From: Diaphorobacter sp. HDW4A
GTDB taxonomy: Bacteria; Pseudomonadota; Gammaproteobacteria; Burkholderiales; Burkholderiaceae_C
Direction of reading: 5' to 3'
Length of the DNA stretch: 64,000 bases
Assembly (NCBI RefSeq): GCF_011305995.1
Contig: NZ_CP049910.1
Location: forward strand, 4,340,001 to 4,404,000
Part shown: positions 27,344 through 36,179 of the stretch, piece by piece
Numbering within the stretch: position 1 is the first letter of the stretch
How the letters are laid out: the number at the start of each line of letters is the position of its first letter
Notes under the pieces: generated by a model
What the model was told of the DNA's origin: nothing
The model's database searches: none
What the model saw: the letters and a program-made list of their open reading frames with translations, nothing else
Program-made: the position numbers and the translations under genes

Positions 27344-28162
27344 ATGCCGACCCCCAACCCCTTCAAAAAGGCACTGACCGCGGGCCACCCACAAATAGGC
27401 ATCTGGTCCACACTAGCATCGCCATTGGTAGCAGAGCTCCTAGCCGGCTCAGGCTTCGACTGGATCCTCCTCGACACAGAACACGCCCCCAACGACGTCC
27501 CGCTGATGGTCCCCCACCTGCAGGCGGTATCAGCCGCTGCCGTGACACCGCAACAAAAGAGAACGCATCCCGTCATCCGCCCCGCGTGGAACGACCACGT
27601 TCTCATCAAACGCTACCTGGATATAGGCGCCCAGACCCTGCTGATCCCCTTCGTGCAGAACGCAGACGAAGCACAGGCAGCGGTGAACGCCATCCGCTAC
27701 GCCCCAAACGGCGTGCGCGGCCTCGGCGGATCGGTGCGCGCCTCCAACTTCGGCCGTGACGCCCACTACATCCGCGACGCCGAAAAGGAGCTGTGCCTGC
27801 TGGTGCAGGTGGAGACCAAGGAAGCGCTCGCCCAGATCGAGGCCATCGCGGCGGTGGATGGCGTGGACGGCATCTTCATCGGCCCGTCCGATCTCTCGGC
27901 CAGCATGGGCCACCCCGGTCAGCCCAACCATCCCGAGGTGCGCACCGCCATCGACGACGCCATCCGCCGCATTCGAGCCACCGGCAAGGCGCCCGGCATC
28001 CTGCAGGTCAACGAGGAACGTGCACGCGAATGCCTTGCACTCGGTGCGCTGTTTGTGGCCGTGGCGCTCGATATGGTGCTGCTGCGCGAGGCCGCCGATG
28101 GCTGCGCCGCACGCTTTCGCGAGAGCGGCGATGGCACGTCGATTGCACGAAGCACCTATTGA
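27344..28162 (+). CDS. HpcH/HpaI-family class II aldolase (4-hydroxy-2-oxoheptanedioate aldolase type)
   Basis: A 272-aa TIM-barrel enzyme. Typical motifs run in order: IGIWSTLASPLVAELLAGSG, DWILLDTEHAPND (base and metal site), RPAWNDHVLIKRYLDIGAQ, VQVETKEAL (metal-binding Glu) and GIFIGPSDLSASMGHPG (metal-binding Asp). Such enzymes cleave 4-hydroxy-2-oxo acids to pyruvate (or related keto acids) plus an aldehyde, in homoprotocatechuate or sugar-acid breakdown. AAGGAG at 27332 supports the start. No other aromatic-pathway gene is adjacent, so the exact substrate is open. Confidence 0.88.
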   Translation: MPTPNPFKKALTAGHPQIGIWSTLASPLVAELLAGSGFDWILLDTEHAPNDVPLMVPHLQAVSAAAVTPQQKRTHPVIRPAWNDHVLIKRYLDIGAQTLLIPFVQNADEAQAAVNAIRYAPNGVRGLGGSVRASNFGRDAHYIRDAEKELCLLVQVETKEALAQIEAIAAVDGVDGIFIGPSDLSASMGHPGQPNHPEVRTAIDDAIRRIRATGKAPGILQVNEERARECLALGALFVAVALDMVLLREAADGCAARFRESGDGTSIARSTY

Positions 28163-28278
28163 GTAGCTCAAATTGGTAGTGAACCACTTGCCCGAAATGC
28201 ACCTCTAATCCACTAGGGAATGCAAGCGTGGAATCAGCTTGTGCCCTCATCATGTGCAGATAGCCACTCGCACTGCGC

Positions 28279-29040
28279 ATGAAATACGCTCTTCTCGCCG
28301 ATCTGCACTCCAATCTGCATGCGCTGGACGCCTGCCTGGAGCATGCGCGCGCCCATGATGCGCAGCAGTTCGCGTTTCTCGGCGATCTGGTCGGCTATGG
28401 CGGCAACCCCGCACAGGTGCTTGACCGGGTGATGGGTCTGGTCTCTTGCGGCGCGCTGTGTGTGCGCGGCAACCACGAGCACATGGCGCTCAACCCGCCC
28501 GCGGTCATCCGGCAGGTGCAGGACGAAGGAGCGGCATGGACGCACGACCAGCTCCAGCCGCTGCACAAAAGCTTTCTCGAGAACCTGCCGCTCACCGTCA
28601 AGCTCGAGCAAGACGTGCTGATCGCCCACGCCAGCGCCGATTCGCCGGGCAACTGGCACTACGTGAGCGACAGCGGCGCGGCCGAGCGCTGCATGCGCGC
28701 TGCGGCCGAACAGGACGCCACCATCCGCTACGTCTTTGTGGGCCATGTGCATACGCAGTCCTTGTATTTTTTGACGCCCACCGCCAAGCTGATGCGCTTC
28801 AACCCCGAACCCGGCGTGCCCGTACCGGTGCCGCCGCACCGGCAATGGCTGGCGGTCGTGGGCTCCTGCGGCCAGCCGCGTGACCGCGACCCGCGTGCCA
28901 TGTACACGATGTACGACAGCGACGCGGCGACGCTCACCTTTCACCGCGTGGTCTACGACCACATGGCGGCGGCGGCGGCGGTGCGGCACACACATGCCAT
29001 GCCGCCGCACTTTGCCGACCGGCTGGAATGGGGGCTATGA
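28279..29040 (+). CDS. Calcineurin-like metallophosphoesterase
   Basis: A 253-aa protein with all five metallophosphoesterase motifs: D-x-H in LLADLHSNLHAL (residues ~6-16), GDLVGYGGNP (~37-46), RGNHEH (~62-67), IAHASAD (~115) and GHVHTQ (~154). It belongs to the branch of YfcE-like and bacterial PPP-like phosphatases that hydrolyse phosphodiesters, diadenosine polyphosphates or phosphoproteins. No signal peptide. It lies 154 bp ahead of a Ser/Thr kinase gene in the same direction, so a role as the opposing phosphatase is a fair inference but unproven. No ribosome site is obvious. Confidence 0.85.
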   Translation: MKYALLADLHSNLHALDACLEHARAHDAQQFAFLGDLVGYGGNPAQVLDRVMGLVSCGALCVRGNHEHMALNPPAVIRQVQDEGAAWTHDQLQPLHKSFLENLPLTVKLEQDVLIAHASADSPGNWHYVSDSGAAERCMRAAAEQDATIRYVFVGHVHTQSLYFLTPTAKLMRFNPEPGVPVPVPPHRQWLAVVGSCGQPRDRDPRAMYTMYDSDAATLTFHRVVYDHMAAAAAVRHTHAMPPHFADRLEWGL

Positions 29041-29194
29041 ACCCACTGGTCATCGCAGAAAAACAGATAAATAGTCACAACGGCAGAGACGCACAGAACG
29101 TCTCGCCGCATCGTTGATCGCTCCAAGAGTGAGCCGAATAAATACAAGATCAACGGTTTGAATTTCCCGCTCCTTCACGTCCTCGTTCGCTGAC

Positions 29195-30667
29195 ATGAAA
29201 ATGCTGACTCCGGGAACCGAGATCGATGGCTTCATCGTTCATGAATGTGTGCATGCGGGGGGCATGGCGCACATCTATCACGTGACTTATGCACAGAGTG
29301 CGCGCGACCCCGGCTTTCCGCTGGTGATGAAGATTCCGCGCATGGCCACGGGCGATGGCGCCGAGAATATCGTGAGCTTCGAGGTGGAGCTGCTGATCCA
29401 CCCCACGCTCTCCGGCCCGCATGTGCCGCGCTTTGTGGCCGCGGGCGATCTCATGCGACTGCCCTACATCGTCATGGAATACCTCGAAGGCCAGACACTG
29501 CAGCAGTGGCTGGACGCCAATCCGCGCGGCGCCATCGACGAGATCGCGCTGATCGCCAACGCCATCGCGTGGGCCGTGCACAGCCTGCATCAACAGCATG
29601 TCTGCCACCTCGACCTCAAGCCCGCCAACGTGCTGCTCAAGCCCGACGGCACGGCGGCGCTGCTGGACTTCGGGCTCTCCTGCCACTCCCACTATCCCGA
29701 TTTGCTCGCCGAGGAAATGAGGAGCGCCGTGGGCTCACCCGCGTGGATCGCGCCCGAGCAGATCGTCGGCGTGCGCGGCGATGTGCGCAGCGACCTCTTC
29801 GCCATCGGCGTGATGCTCTACGAGATGGTGACGGGCGAACTGCCCTTCGGCGCGCCGACCACGCAGGGCGGCCTGCGCCAGCGTCTGTGGATGACGCCGA
29901 CGCCACCGCTTCAACTGCGAAACGACGTGCCGTCATGGCTGCAGGAAATCATCCTGCGCTGTCTCGAGCCCGAGGCCGCACAGCGCTACCCCTCGGCCGC
30001 GCATCTGGCCTTCGATCTCACGCATCCCGAGCACGTACCCGTCACAGAACGCGGCGACCGCAGGAACGCTCCCGGCGCACGCTCGCAGTTCAAGCGCTGG
30101 ATCAAGGCGGCTGGCATGCACTACCAGCCCAGTCCCCTGCCCAAGGAGCAACTGCAGGAGGTGCCCATCCTCATGGTCGCCGTGCCCCATCAAGACGTGA
30201 GCGACGCCACCATGTATTCGCTGCGCCAAGCGGTGAACCGCTCGCTCGGCATTCGGCCCGGCGCGCGGCTGGCCTGCGTGACGGTGATCTCACCCTCAGC
30301 CAGCAACACCAGCCAGCACGAACGCAGCGAAACCACATTGCACCGCACGCACCTCGCGCGGCTCAAGCAATGGACCGCCACGCTCAATCTGGTGGGCCAC
30401 AGTGCAAGCTGCCATGTGCTCGAATCGGGCGACGTGGCGCAAGCCCTCGTGCGCTATGCGCGCGGCAATCAGGTCACGATGATCATCATGGGCGCGGCCA
30501 CACACGGCCTGCAAATGCAGCGTTTCGTCGACACCGTGCCGATCCGCGTGGTGCGCGACGCCCCCTGCACCGTGATTCTGGTGAAGCAGCAACTTCCCTT
30601 CCACGCACTGGCCGCAGCCCCCGCCGCCGACGAAGCTTCGTACCCGCAAACTCGCGCTGCCATGTGA
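29195..30667 (+). CDS. Serine/threonine protein kinase fused to a universal stress protein domain
   Basis: A 490-aa cytosolic protein. Residues ~10-275 are a Hanks-type kinase: ATP-anchoring Lys46 in LVMKIP, catalytic loop HLDLKPANVLL (Asp140, Asn145), DFG at 158-160, APEQ at ~186-189 and SDLFAIGVMLYEM. The glycine loop is reduced to HAGGMAHIY. Residues ~323-475 form a UspA-like domain (VPILMVAVPHQD at its start, IMGAATHGL and APCTVILVKQ at its end). No transmembrane segment. The fusion suggests a kinase controlled by nucleotide binding or stress. Neighbours are a phosphoesterase upstream and an SrkA-like kinase 36 bp downstream. Confidence 0.87.
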   Translation: MKMLTPGTEIDGFIVHECVHAGGMAHIYHVTYAQSARDPGFPLVMKIPRMATGDGAENIVSFEVELLIHPTLSGPHVPRFVAAGDLMRLPYIVMEYLEGQTLQQWLDANPRGAIDEIALIANAIAWAVHSLHQQHVCHLDLKPANVLLKPDGTAALLDFGLSCHSHYPDLLAEEMRSAVGSPAWIAPEQIVGVRGDVRSDLFAIGVMLYEMVTGELPFGAPTTQGGLRQRLWMTPTPPLQLRNDVPSWLQEIILRCLEPEAAQRYPSAAHLAFDLTHPEHVPVTERGDRRNAPGARSQFKRWIKAAGMHYQPSPLPKEQLQEVPILMVAVPHQDVSDATMYSLRQAVNRSLGIRPGARLACVTVISPSASNTSQHERSETTLHRTHLARLKQWTATLNLVGHSASCHVLESGDVAQALVRYARGNQVTMIIMGAATHGLQMQRFVDTVPIRVVRDAPCTVILVKQQLPFHALAAAPAADEASYPQTRAAM

Positions 30668-30703
30668 GCGCGAGGGCCATCGGCGGCTGCGACAATAGCC
30701 CGC

Positions 30704-31723
30704 ATGCACACCGATGACTCCAGCGCCAGCCCCGCACAGCACCCGTATTCCCCGCTCACGCCCGATCTGGTGCTCGACGCGCTCGCCGAGCTCGGCATGT
30801 ATGGCGATGGTCGACTGATGGCGCTGGGCTCGTATGAGAACCGTGTCTATCAGGTCTCGCTCGAAGACGGCGCGCGCGTGGTCACCAAGTTCTACCGGCC
30901 CGAGCGCTGGAGCGATCCGCAGATCCTCGAAGAACACGCCTTCGCCCTTGAACTCGCGGCCGCCGAAGTGCCTATGGTAGCGCCGCTGGTGCTCAACGGC
31001 AAAACGCTGCACCACCACGCGGGCTTCGCGTTTTCGGTGAGTCCGTGGCGCGGCGGGCGCACGCCCGAGCTTGATGATTTTGAGACGCTGGAATGGATAG
31101 GCCGCTTTCTCGCGCGCATCCACACGGTGGGCAGCCAACGGCCTTTCACGCTGCGCCCGACGCTTGATGTGCAGGCCTTCGGCATCGACAGCCGCGAATG
31201 GCTGCTGTCGCACCATGGCATTCCGCTCGATCAGGAAAGCGGCTGGCACAAGGCCTGCGACGAGGCACTCGCGATCATCACCGAGAAGATGAACGCGCAC
31301 CGCTTCACCCCGCTGCGCCTGCATGGCGACTGCCACCCCGGCAACGTGCTGTGGACGCCGGTGGACGACAACGGCCACGGCGGTCCGCATTTCGTTGATC
31401 TGGATGACGCGCGCATGGGACCTGCCGTGCAGGACCTGTGGATGCTGCTCTCGGGCGAGCGCGCACAGCGCGGCATGCAGCTGTCCACGCTGCTGGAAGG
31501 CTACGAGCAGTTCCGCGATTTCGACCGCCGCGAGCTCTCGCTGATCGAGCCGCTGCGCACGCTGCGCCTAATCCACTACAGCGCGTGGCTTGCCCGGCGC
31601 TTCAGCGACCCGATCTTTCCGATCAACTTCCCTTGGTTCGGATCAAGTGACTACTGGCGCGGCCAGATCGACATGCTCATCGAGCAGATCGAGGCCATGC
31701 AGGAAGAACCGTTGATGGTGTGA
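30704..31723 (+). CDS. srkA: Stress response kinase SrkA (YihE/RdoA) family
   Basis: A 339-aa protein of the choline-kinase/APH fold used by E. coli YihE. Conserved parts are LGSYENRVYQV (nucleotide loop), VTKFYRPERWS (Lys in the ATP site), LHGDCHPGNVLW (catalytic loop with Asp and Asn) and FVDLDDARMGPAVQDLWML (metal-binding DFG equivalent). Family knowledge: SrkA phosphorylates Ser/Thr and counters MazF-linked death under stress. Here it directly follows a kinase-USP fusion, unlike E. coli where it precedes dsbA. The last gene of this co-directional group. Confidence 0.9.
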   Translation: MHTDDSSASPAQHPYSPLTPDLVLDALAELGMYGDGRLMALGSYENRVYQVSLEDGARVVTKFYRPERWSDPQILEEHAFALELAAAEVPMVAPLVLNGKTLHHHAGFAFSVSPWRGGRTPELDDFETLEWIGRFLARIHTVGSQRPFTLRPTLDVQAFGIDSREWLLSHHGIPLDQESGWHKACDEALAIITEKMNAHRFTPLRLHGDCHPGNVLWTPVDDNGHGGPHFVDLDDARMGPAVQDLWMLLSGERAQRGMQLSTLLEGYEQFRDFDRRELSLIEPLRTLRLIHYSAWLARRFSDPIFPINFPWFGSSDYWRGQIDMLIEQIEAMQEEPLMV

Positions 31724-31750
31724 CGCGCGTGCGGCGCGTATTCAGCGCTC

Positions 31751-32557
31751 TCAGCGCGCGCCCGCAGCCGTCAGCAGCGCAGTCACGGCCCCTTGATTGC
31801 GCTGGCGCGCATGGGCGAGCGGCGTGATGCCGTCCTTGTCTGCCAGATTCACGTCGGCCCCGGCGGCGATCACGTCGCGCACGATCTGCTGATGCGCCTC
31901 GCCACCGTTGCCAAGCACGACGGCCTCCATCAGGCAAGTCCAGCCGAGACGGTTCACATGGTTCACGTCAACGCCGGCATCGATCAGTGCCTTGGCCGTG
32001 GCAACATGGCCGCGCTCGCAGGCGGGAATCAGCGCTGTGCCGCCATATCTGTTCGTGCTTTTCAGATCGGCGCCGCGCGACAGTGTCATGCGCAGAATCT
32101 CGAGATGCCCGCGCGCACCAGCCAGCAGATAGGCACTGTCCTGCTGCGCGTTCTGGATGTTCACATCCGCACCATGCAGGATCAGTGAACGCGCCACTTC
32201 AATGTGGTTGCCAGCCGTCGCCAACAGCAGCGGCGTATTGCCATCGACGTCCCGTGCATTCACGGGAGCATCCTTCGCGAGCAGCTTGCGCACTGCAAGC
32301 TCATCGCCCACGCGCGCGAACTTGAGCAATTGTTCGCCAAGCGCCTTGCCGTGCACGGCCTTTCTGTGAGCCAACTCGGTAGTTGCCGCAGCAGTCTGCT
32401 GATGGGCCTCATCGGTGACGGCGTGCACCGCTTGTCTGGCCGGCGTCTGTGCGAATGACGCCATGTGCGCAGTCAGCAGCCCCGCCAAGAGAATCCCAGA
32501 AGCCGATGTCGATTTCAATGTTAGTTTCAATGTCTTCTGCGTCGTCTTTGTTTGCAT
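31751..32557 (-). CDS. Exported ankyrin-repeat protein
   Basis: A 268-aa protein with a signal peptide (hydrophobic GILLAGLLTAHMASFAQ, cleavage near residue 42) and about five ankyrin repeats: VNARDVDGNTPLLLATAGNH, VNIQNAQQDSAYLLAGARGH, LKSTNRYGGTALIPACERGH, VNHVNRLGWTCLMEAVVLG and VNLADKDGITPLAHARQRN. It should act in the periplasm as a protein-binding scaffold. Its ATG shares one base with the stop of the upstream exosortase-associated gene (TAATG), implying translational coupling, so it may serve the exosortase system. It converges with srkA. Confidence 0.85.
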   Translation of the reverse strand: MQTKTTQKTLKLTLKSTSASGILLAGLLTAHMASFAQTPARQAVHAVTDEAHQQTAAATTELAHRKAVHGKALGEQLLKFARVGDELAVRKLLAKDAPVNARDVDGNTPLLLATAGNHIEVARSLILHGADVNIQNAQQDSAYLLAGARGHLEILRMTLSRGADLKSTNRYGGTALIPACERGHVATAKALIDAGVDVNHVNRLGWTCLMEAVVLGNGGEAHQQIVRDVIAAGADVNLADKDGITPLAHARQRNQGAVTALLTAAGAR

Positions 32558-33246
32558 TACTTCTGGCTGACCGGTGCCTTGGCCTTGAGCGAACGCTTCC
32601 AGCCGTTGACGATCACATCGCCAAAGAACTTGCGGTCCAGCAGCAGCCACACCAGCACGGGAGCCAATGTAGGCAGCACCAGCACGCCCACTTGGTAACC
32701 GAAGACGATGGACTCGACCTGCCAAGAGTCGACGCGCAGCGTGCGAATGTCGAGCTTCGCGGCCACCAGCACCTGCATGAGCAGGTACATCACCAAGCTG
32801 AAGCTCTGGATCGGCAACAGGATCAAATACCCGCCAATCGCCTTCGACAAGCGACCCGGTGCGCGGTTGGCCGCATAGGCGGCAAACACCAGTGCCAGAA
32901 AGATCGGCAGACCAAAGGCATAGCGACCCGGATCAGCATCCACCACCACATCGGCGGTCTGCCCTCCGGCATTGGGCACAACCACACCCACACTGGTGTC
33001 CACCTCGATCTGACCGGGCTTCTTGTGCACCGCGCGCACCCACATCGGCGCGACTTCTTCGAGCGCCACATGGGACAGCAGCGCAATCGGGTACGAAGTC
33101 CATGGCGTGATCTTGGTCCACAGCAGCGTGAGCAAAATCATTCCCGCAAAAGCGAAGATCACAAAGCGCGGCAGCACCTTGCTCTTGGCTGCTGGGACGT
33201 TTTCTTCGATGGCTGATGATGCTGTCGTTGTCGCCTGTTCTGTCAT
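32557..33246 (-). CDS. Exosortase H-associated membrane protein
   Basis: A 229-aa membrane protein with three or four hydrophobic segments (FVIFAFAGMILLTLLW at ~30, YAFGLPIFLALVFAAYAA at ~110, a helix near 137 and another near 190) and a ~70-residue extracytoplasmic loop between the first two. Its position 40 bp after xrtH and its size fit the protein commonly paired with XrtH. The function is unknown; it may be a substrate-handling partner or part of the sorting complex. Stop codon overlaps the ankyrin gene start. Confidence 0.7.
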   Translation of the reverse strand: MTEQATTTASSAIEENVPAAKSKVLPRFVIFAFAGMILLTLLWTKITPWTSYPIALLSHVALEEVAPMWVRAVHKKPGQIEVDTSVGVVVPNAGGQTADVVVDADPGRYAFGLPIFLALVFAAYAANRAPGRLSKAIGGYLILLPIQSFSLVMYLLMQVLVAAKLDIRTLRVDSWQVESIVFGYQVGVLVLPTLAPVLVWLLLDRKFFGDVIVNGWKRSLKAKAPVSQK

Positions 33247-33286
33247 GTCACTGCTCCCTCGATCCCTCTGATTCACTTTAACCGCA

Positions 33287-33907
33287 TCAGACCGATGGCC
33301 GTGGCCGTGCCTGCGGCGACAGGTCCAACGAATGGCTGACGGTACCCTCTCCATGACCCATGCGTGGGGCGCTCGACACCACGGGCGGTGCAGGCGGTTC
33401 GTCGGGTGGAGGCGGTTCGTTGGCGGCGCGCTCCTTGGAGCCCGCACGCACCCACAGCAGCCAGACGATCAGCACGTCCAGCATGATCAGGCCCTGCCAG
33501 AGGAATTCGTGTGCGAAGTTGAACACCGACATGTTCCATTGACCGAGGTAGAACAGGCTGATCACGCGCACCACGTTGAGCGCCTGAATGGCAACGAAGC
33601 CGACGACGAAGCCCACCAGCTTGTGGCGCCAGCTGGATGGAAACGCGATGATCGCCGCAAACAGCACGATGCAGGCCTCAATGCCATTGCAACCCGCCTC
33701 GATGGAAACGCCAAACCCCGTCGCGCTGTTCCACAGCACCTTGCCCTGAGCCGTCGCGGTATCGTCGAACCAGACCACCAGTTCGGAGCAGATCTTGGCG
33801 AGCAACGCCGTCCACGGCAGCACGATGTGCTGCTGCACCCAGTTGAGCATATTCAGGCCGAACAGCGTCAGCTGAATGGAAAGAAATAACAGGAAGAAAC
33901 GCAACAT
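33287..33907 (-). CDS. xrtH: Exosortase H (IPTLxxWG-CTERM sorting peptidase)
   Basis: A 206-aa integral membrane protein with the exosortase active-site triad context: Cys in EAGCNGIEACIVLFAA, Arg in ALNVVRVISLFYLG and His in FNFAHEFLWQGLIML. Family knowledge: exosortases cleave C-terminal sorting signals of exported proteins, and XrtH pairs with IPTLxxWG tails. The C-terminal ~40 residues are Pro/Glu-rich and cytoplasmic-looking (ANEPPPPDEPPAPPVV). The start at 33907 gives an N-terminal helix directly. No protein with an IPTLxxWG tail occurs in this window, so its substrates lie elsewhere. Confidence 0.85.
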   Translation of the reverse strand: MLRFFLLFLSIQLTLFGLNMLNWVQQHIVLPWTALLAKICSELVVWFDDTATAQGKVLWNSATGFGVSIEAGCNGIEACIVLFAAIIAFPSSWRHKLVGFVVGFVAIQALNVVRVISLFYLGQWNMSVFNFAHEFLWQGLIMLDVLIVWLLWVRAGSKERAANEPPPPDEPPAPPVVSSAPRMGHGEGTVSHSLDLSPQARPRPSV

Positions 33908-33951
33908 ATCCGTGAATGGTCCCTGAGCATGTTCGCGAGTTTTCGCAATGC

Positions 33952-33987
33952 AAAAAAATGCCATGCAACTCGAAGTTACACGGCATT
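33952..33987 (-). terminator. Rho-independent terminator of htpG
   Basis: Read on the minus strand, AATGCCGTG pairs with CATGGCATT (one G-T), an inner TAACT/AGTTG stem extends it around a TCG loop, and seven T residues follow. It lies between the htpG stop (34045) and the xrtH start (33907), separating the two units. Confidence 0.88.
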
Positions 33988-34044
33988 TTCATCCAAACCG
34001 GCCGATCAGGCCATCACTGTGGTCGGATCAGGGCTTTGGCCGAG

Positions 34045-35997
34045 TCAAACAAGCAACGCATTCACGCGTTTGACATACGCAGCCGGGTCTTCAGGCATAC
34101 CACCCTCGGCCAGCAGCGCCTGATCGAACAGGATGTGCGCCAGGTCATTGAAGTGCACCGAGCCATCGAGCTTCTTGACCAAGGGGTGATCCGGGTTCAC
34201 TTCCAGCACCGGCTTGCTCTGCGGAATCGCCTGACCGGCCTGCTTGAGCATGCGGGCGAGCTGAGCGCTCATGCCGCCGTCCTGCACCACGATGCAAGCG
34301 GGCGAATCGACCAAGCGGGTCGTGGCGCGCACGTCGTCCACCTCGTTCTTGAGCGCCTCCTTGAGCTTGGCGAGCATCGGCTTGAAGGCCTCGGCGGCCT
34401 CTTCGGCAGCCTTCTTTTCGGCCTCGTCCTGCAGCTTGCCCAGATCCACCGCCCCCTTGGCGACCGACTGCAGCGGCGTGCCGTCGAATTCGTTCAGATA
34501 GTTCAGCGCCCACTCGTCCACGCGGTCGGTCATCAGTAGAACTTCGATGCCCTTCTTCTTGAACACTTCGAGCTGTGGGCTGTTCTTGGCAGCAGCCAGC
34601 GTGTCGGCGGTGATGTAGTAGATCGATTCCTGACCGTCCTTCATCCGCGCCTTGTAGTCGGCGAACGACACGCTCACCGTGTCGGTGGTCGAGGACGCGA
34701 ATCGCAGCAGCTTGGCGATGCGCTCGGCATTGCCGAAATCCTCGCCCAGACCTTCCTTGAGCACTGCACCGAACTCTCCGTAGAACTTGGTGTATTTGCC
34801 TTCCTTGGCCTTGTCGTCGTCGCTGACCACATCAGTCACGTCCTCGGCGTTCGTCGAAGTGGCTTCATGCTGATCGTGCTTGGCCAGATCTTCAAGCATC
34901 GACAGCACGCGGCGTGTGTTGCCGTCGCGGATCAGGCGCACGTCACGGCTTTCCTGCAGCAGTTCACGGCTCACGTTGAGCGGTAGGTCGGCTGAATCGA
35001 TCACGCCCTTCACGAAGCGCATGTAACTCGGCATCAGCGCCTCGGCGTCGTCCATGATGAATACGCGCTTGACATAGAGCTTCACGCCCGCCTTCTTGTC
35101 GCGGTTCCACAGATCCGTCGGCGCGTGCGAGGGGATGTACAGCAGTTGCGTGTACTCCGTGTTGCCTTCCACCCGATTGTGGCTCCAGGTCAACGGAGCC
35201 TCATGGTCGTGGCTGATGGCCTTGTAGAAATCAACGTACTGCTCCGGCGTGATGTCCTTCTTGGGACGCGTCCACAGCGCGCTCGCCTGGTTCACGGTTT
35301 CCCATTCACCGGTCTTGACCATGTCGCCGGGCTGATCGTTCTCGCCCTCTTTCCACTCTTCCTTTTCCATGAGGATGGGCAGGCTGATGTGGTCGGAATA
35401 CTTACTGACGAGCGCCTTGAGCTTCCAGGCGTTCAGGAACTCCTCGGCGTCTTCGCGCAGATGCAGCGTGATCGCCGTGCCGCGCTCGGCCCGCTCGATC
35501 TGCTCGACCTCAAAGTCCCCCGAACCGCCGCTCACCCAGCGCACGCCTTCGCTCGCGGGCAGGCCCGCACGGCGCGACTCGACGCTGATCTTGTCGGCCA
35601 CGATGAAGCCCGAATAGAAGCCCACGCCGAACTGACCGATGAGCTGCGAATCCGACTTCTGATCACCCGAGAGCTTGCTCATGAAGTCCTTGGTGCCGCT
35701 CTTGGCGATGGTGCCCAGATTGTCGATGGCCTCCTGCTCGCTCATGCCGATGCCGGTGTCGGCGATCGTGATCGTGCGCGCTTTGCTGTCGAAGGAAACG
35801 CGCACTTCCAGATTCGGCTGACCTTCATACAGATCGGGCTGATTCAGCGCCTCGAACCGCAGCTTGTCGCAAGCGTCCGACGCATTGGAGATCAGCTCGC
35901 GCAGGAAGATTTCCTTGTTGGAATACAGCGAATGGGTGACCAGATGCAGCAGTTGTGCCACTTCGGCCTGAAAGGAATGGGTGTGTTTGTTGCTCAT
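34045..35997 (-). CDS. htpG: Molecular chaperone HtpG (bacterial Hsp90)
   Basis: A 650-aa protein, slightly longer than E. coli HtpG (624). N-terminal GHKL ATPase motifs are clear: [28 protein letters not shown] and [17 protein letters not shown]. The middle domain includes [22 protein letters not shown] with [14 protein letters not shown], and the C-terminal dimerisation domain ends at LLV. It is an ATP-driven chaperone of the heat-shock response. A sigma-32 type promoter lies ~130 bp upstream and a strong terminator downstream, so it is monocistronic. Confidence 0.96.
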   Translation of the reverse strand: MSNKHTHSFQAEVAQLLHLVTHSLYSNKEIFLRELISNASDACDKLRFEALNQPDLYEGQPNLEVRVSFDSKARTITIADTGIGMSEQEAIDNLGTIAKSGTKDFMSKLSGDQKSDSQLIGQFGVGFYSGFIVADKISVESRRAGLPASEGVRWVSGGSGDFEVEQIERAERGTAITLHLREDAEEFLNAWKLKALVSKYSDHISLPILMEKEEWKEGENDQPGDMVKTGEWETVNQASALWTRPKKDITPEQYVDFYKAISHDHEAPLTWSHNRVEGNTEYTQLLYIPSHAPTDLWNRDKKAGVKLYVKRVFIMDDAEALMPSYMRFVKGVIDSADLPLNVSRELLQESRDVRLIRDGNTRRVLSMLEDLAKHDQHEATSTNAEDVTDVVSDDDKAKEGKYTKFYGEFGAVLKEGLGEDFGNAERIAKLLRFASSTTDTVSVSFADYKARMKDGQESIYYITADTLAAAKNSPQLEVFKKKGIEVLLMTDRVDEWALNYLNEFDGTPLQSVAKGAVDLGKLQDEAEKKAAEEAAEAFKPMLAKLKEALKNEVDDVRATTRLVDSPACIVVQDGGMSAQLARMLKQAGQAIPQSKPVLEVNPDHPLVKKLDGSVHFNDLAHILFDQALLAEGGMPEDPAAYVKRVNALLV

Positions 35998-36124
35998 TGG
36001 ATATTTACGGAAAAGTCTCTTGTCCCGACGATGCGTCGCCCTTCGGGCAGGCATTTGCTAGCAATGCATGGCGGGCTGCCTCGGCGCCAAAACGCCTGCG
36101 GTCTACCGCCGAGCTAGCTGACAG

Positions 36125-36150
36125 ATGGGGATGATGATTCGGAGTTCAAG
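36125..36150 (-). promoter_or_regulatory. Sigma-32 (RpoH) promoter of htpG
   Basis: On the minus strand CTTGAA (36145-36150) and CCCCAT (36125-36130) are separated by 14 bases, matching the heat-shock consensus CTTGAA-N(13-15)-CCCCAT. The predicted transcription start, near 36117, leaves a ~120-base leader before the htpG ATG. Confidence 0.85.
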
Positions 36151-36179
36151 TATTGCTGCGCAGCCACTAGCAAAGAGGG

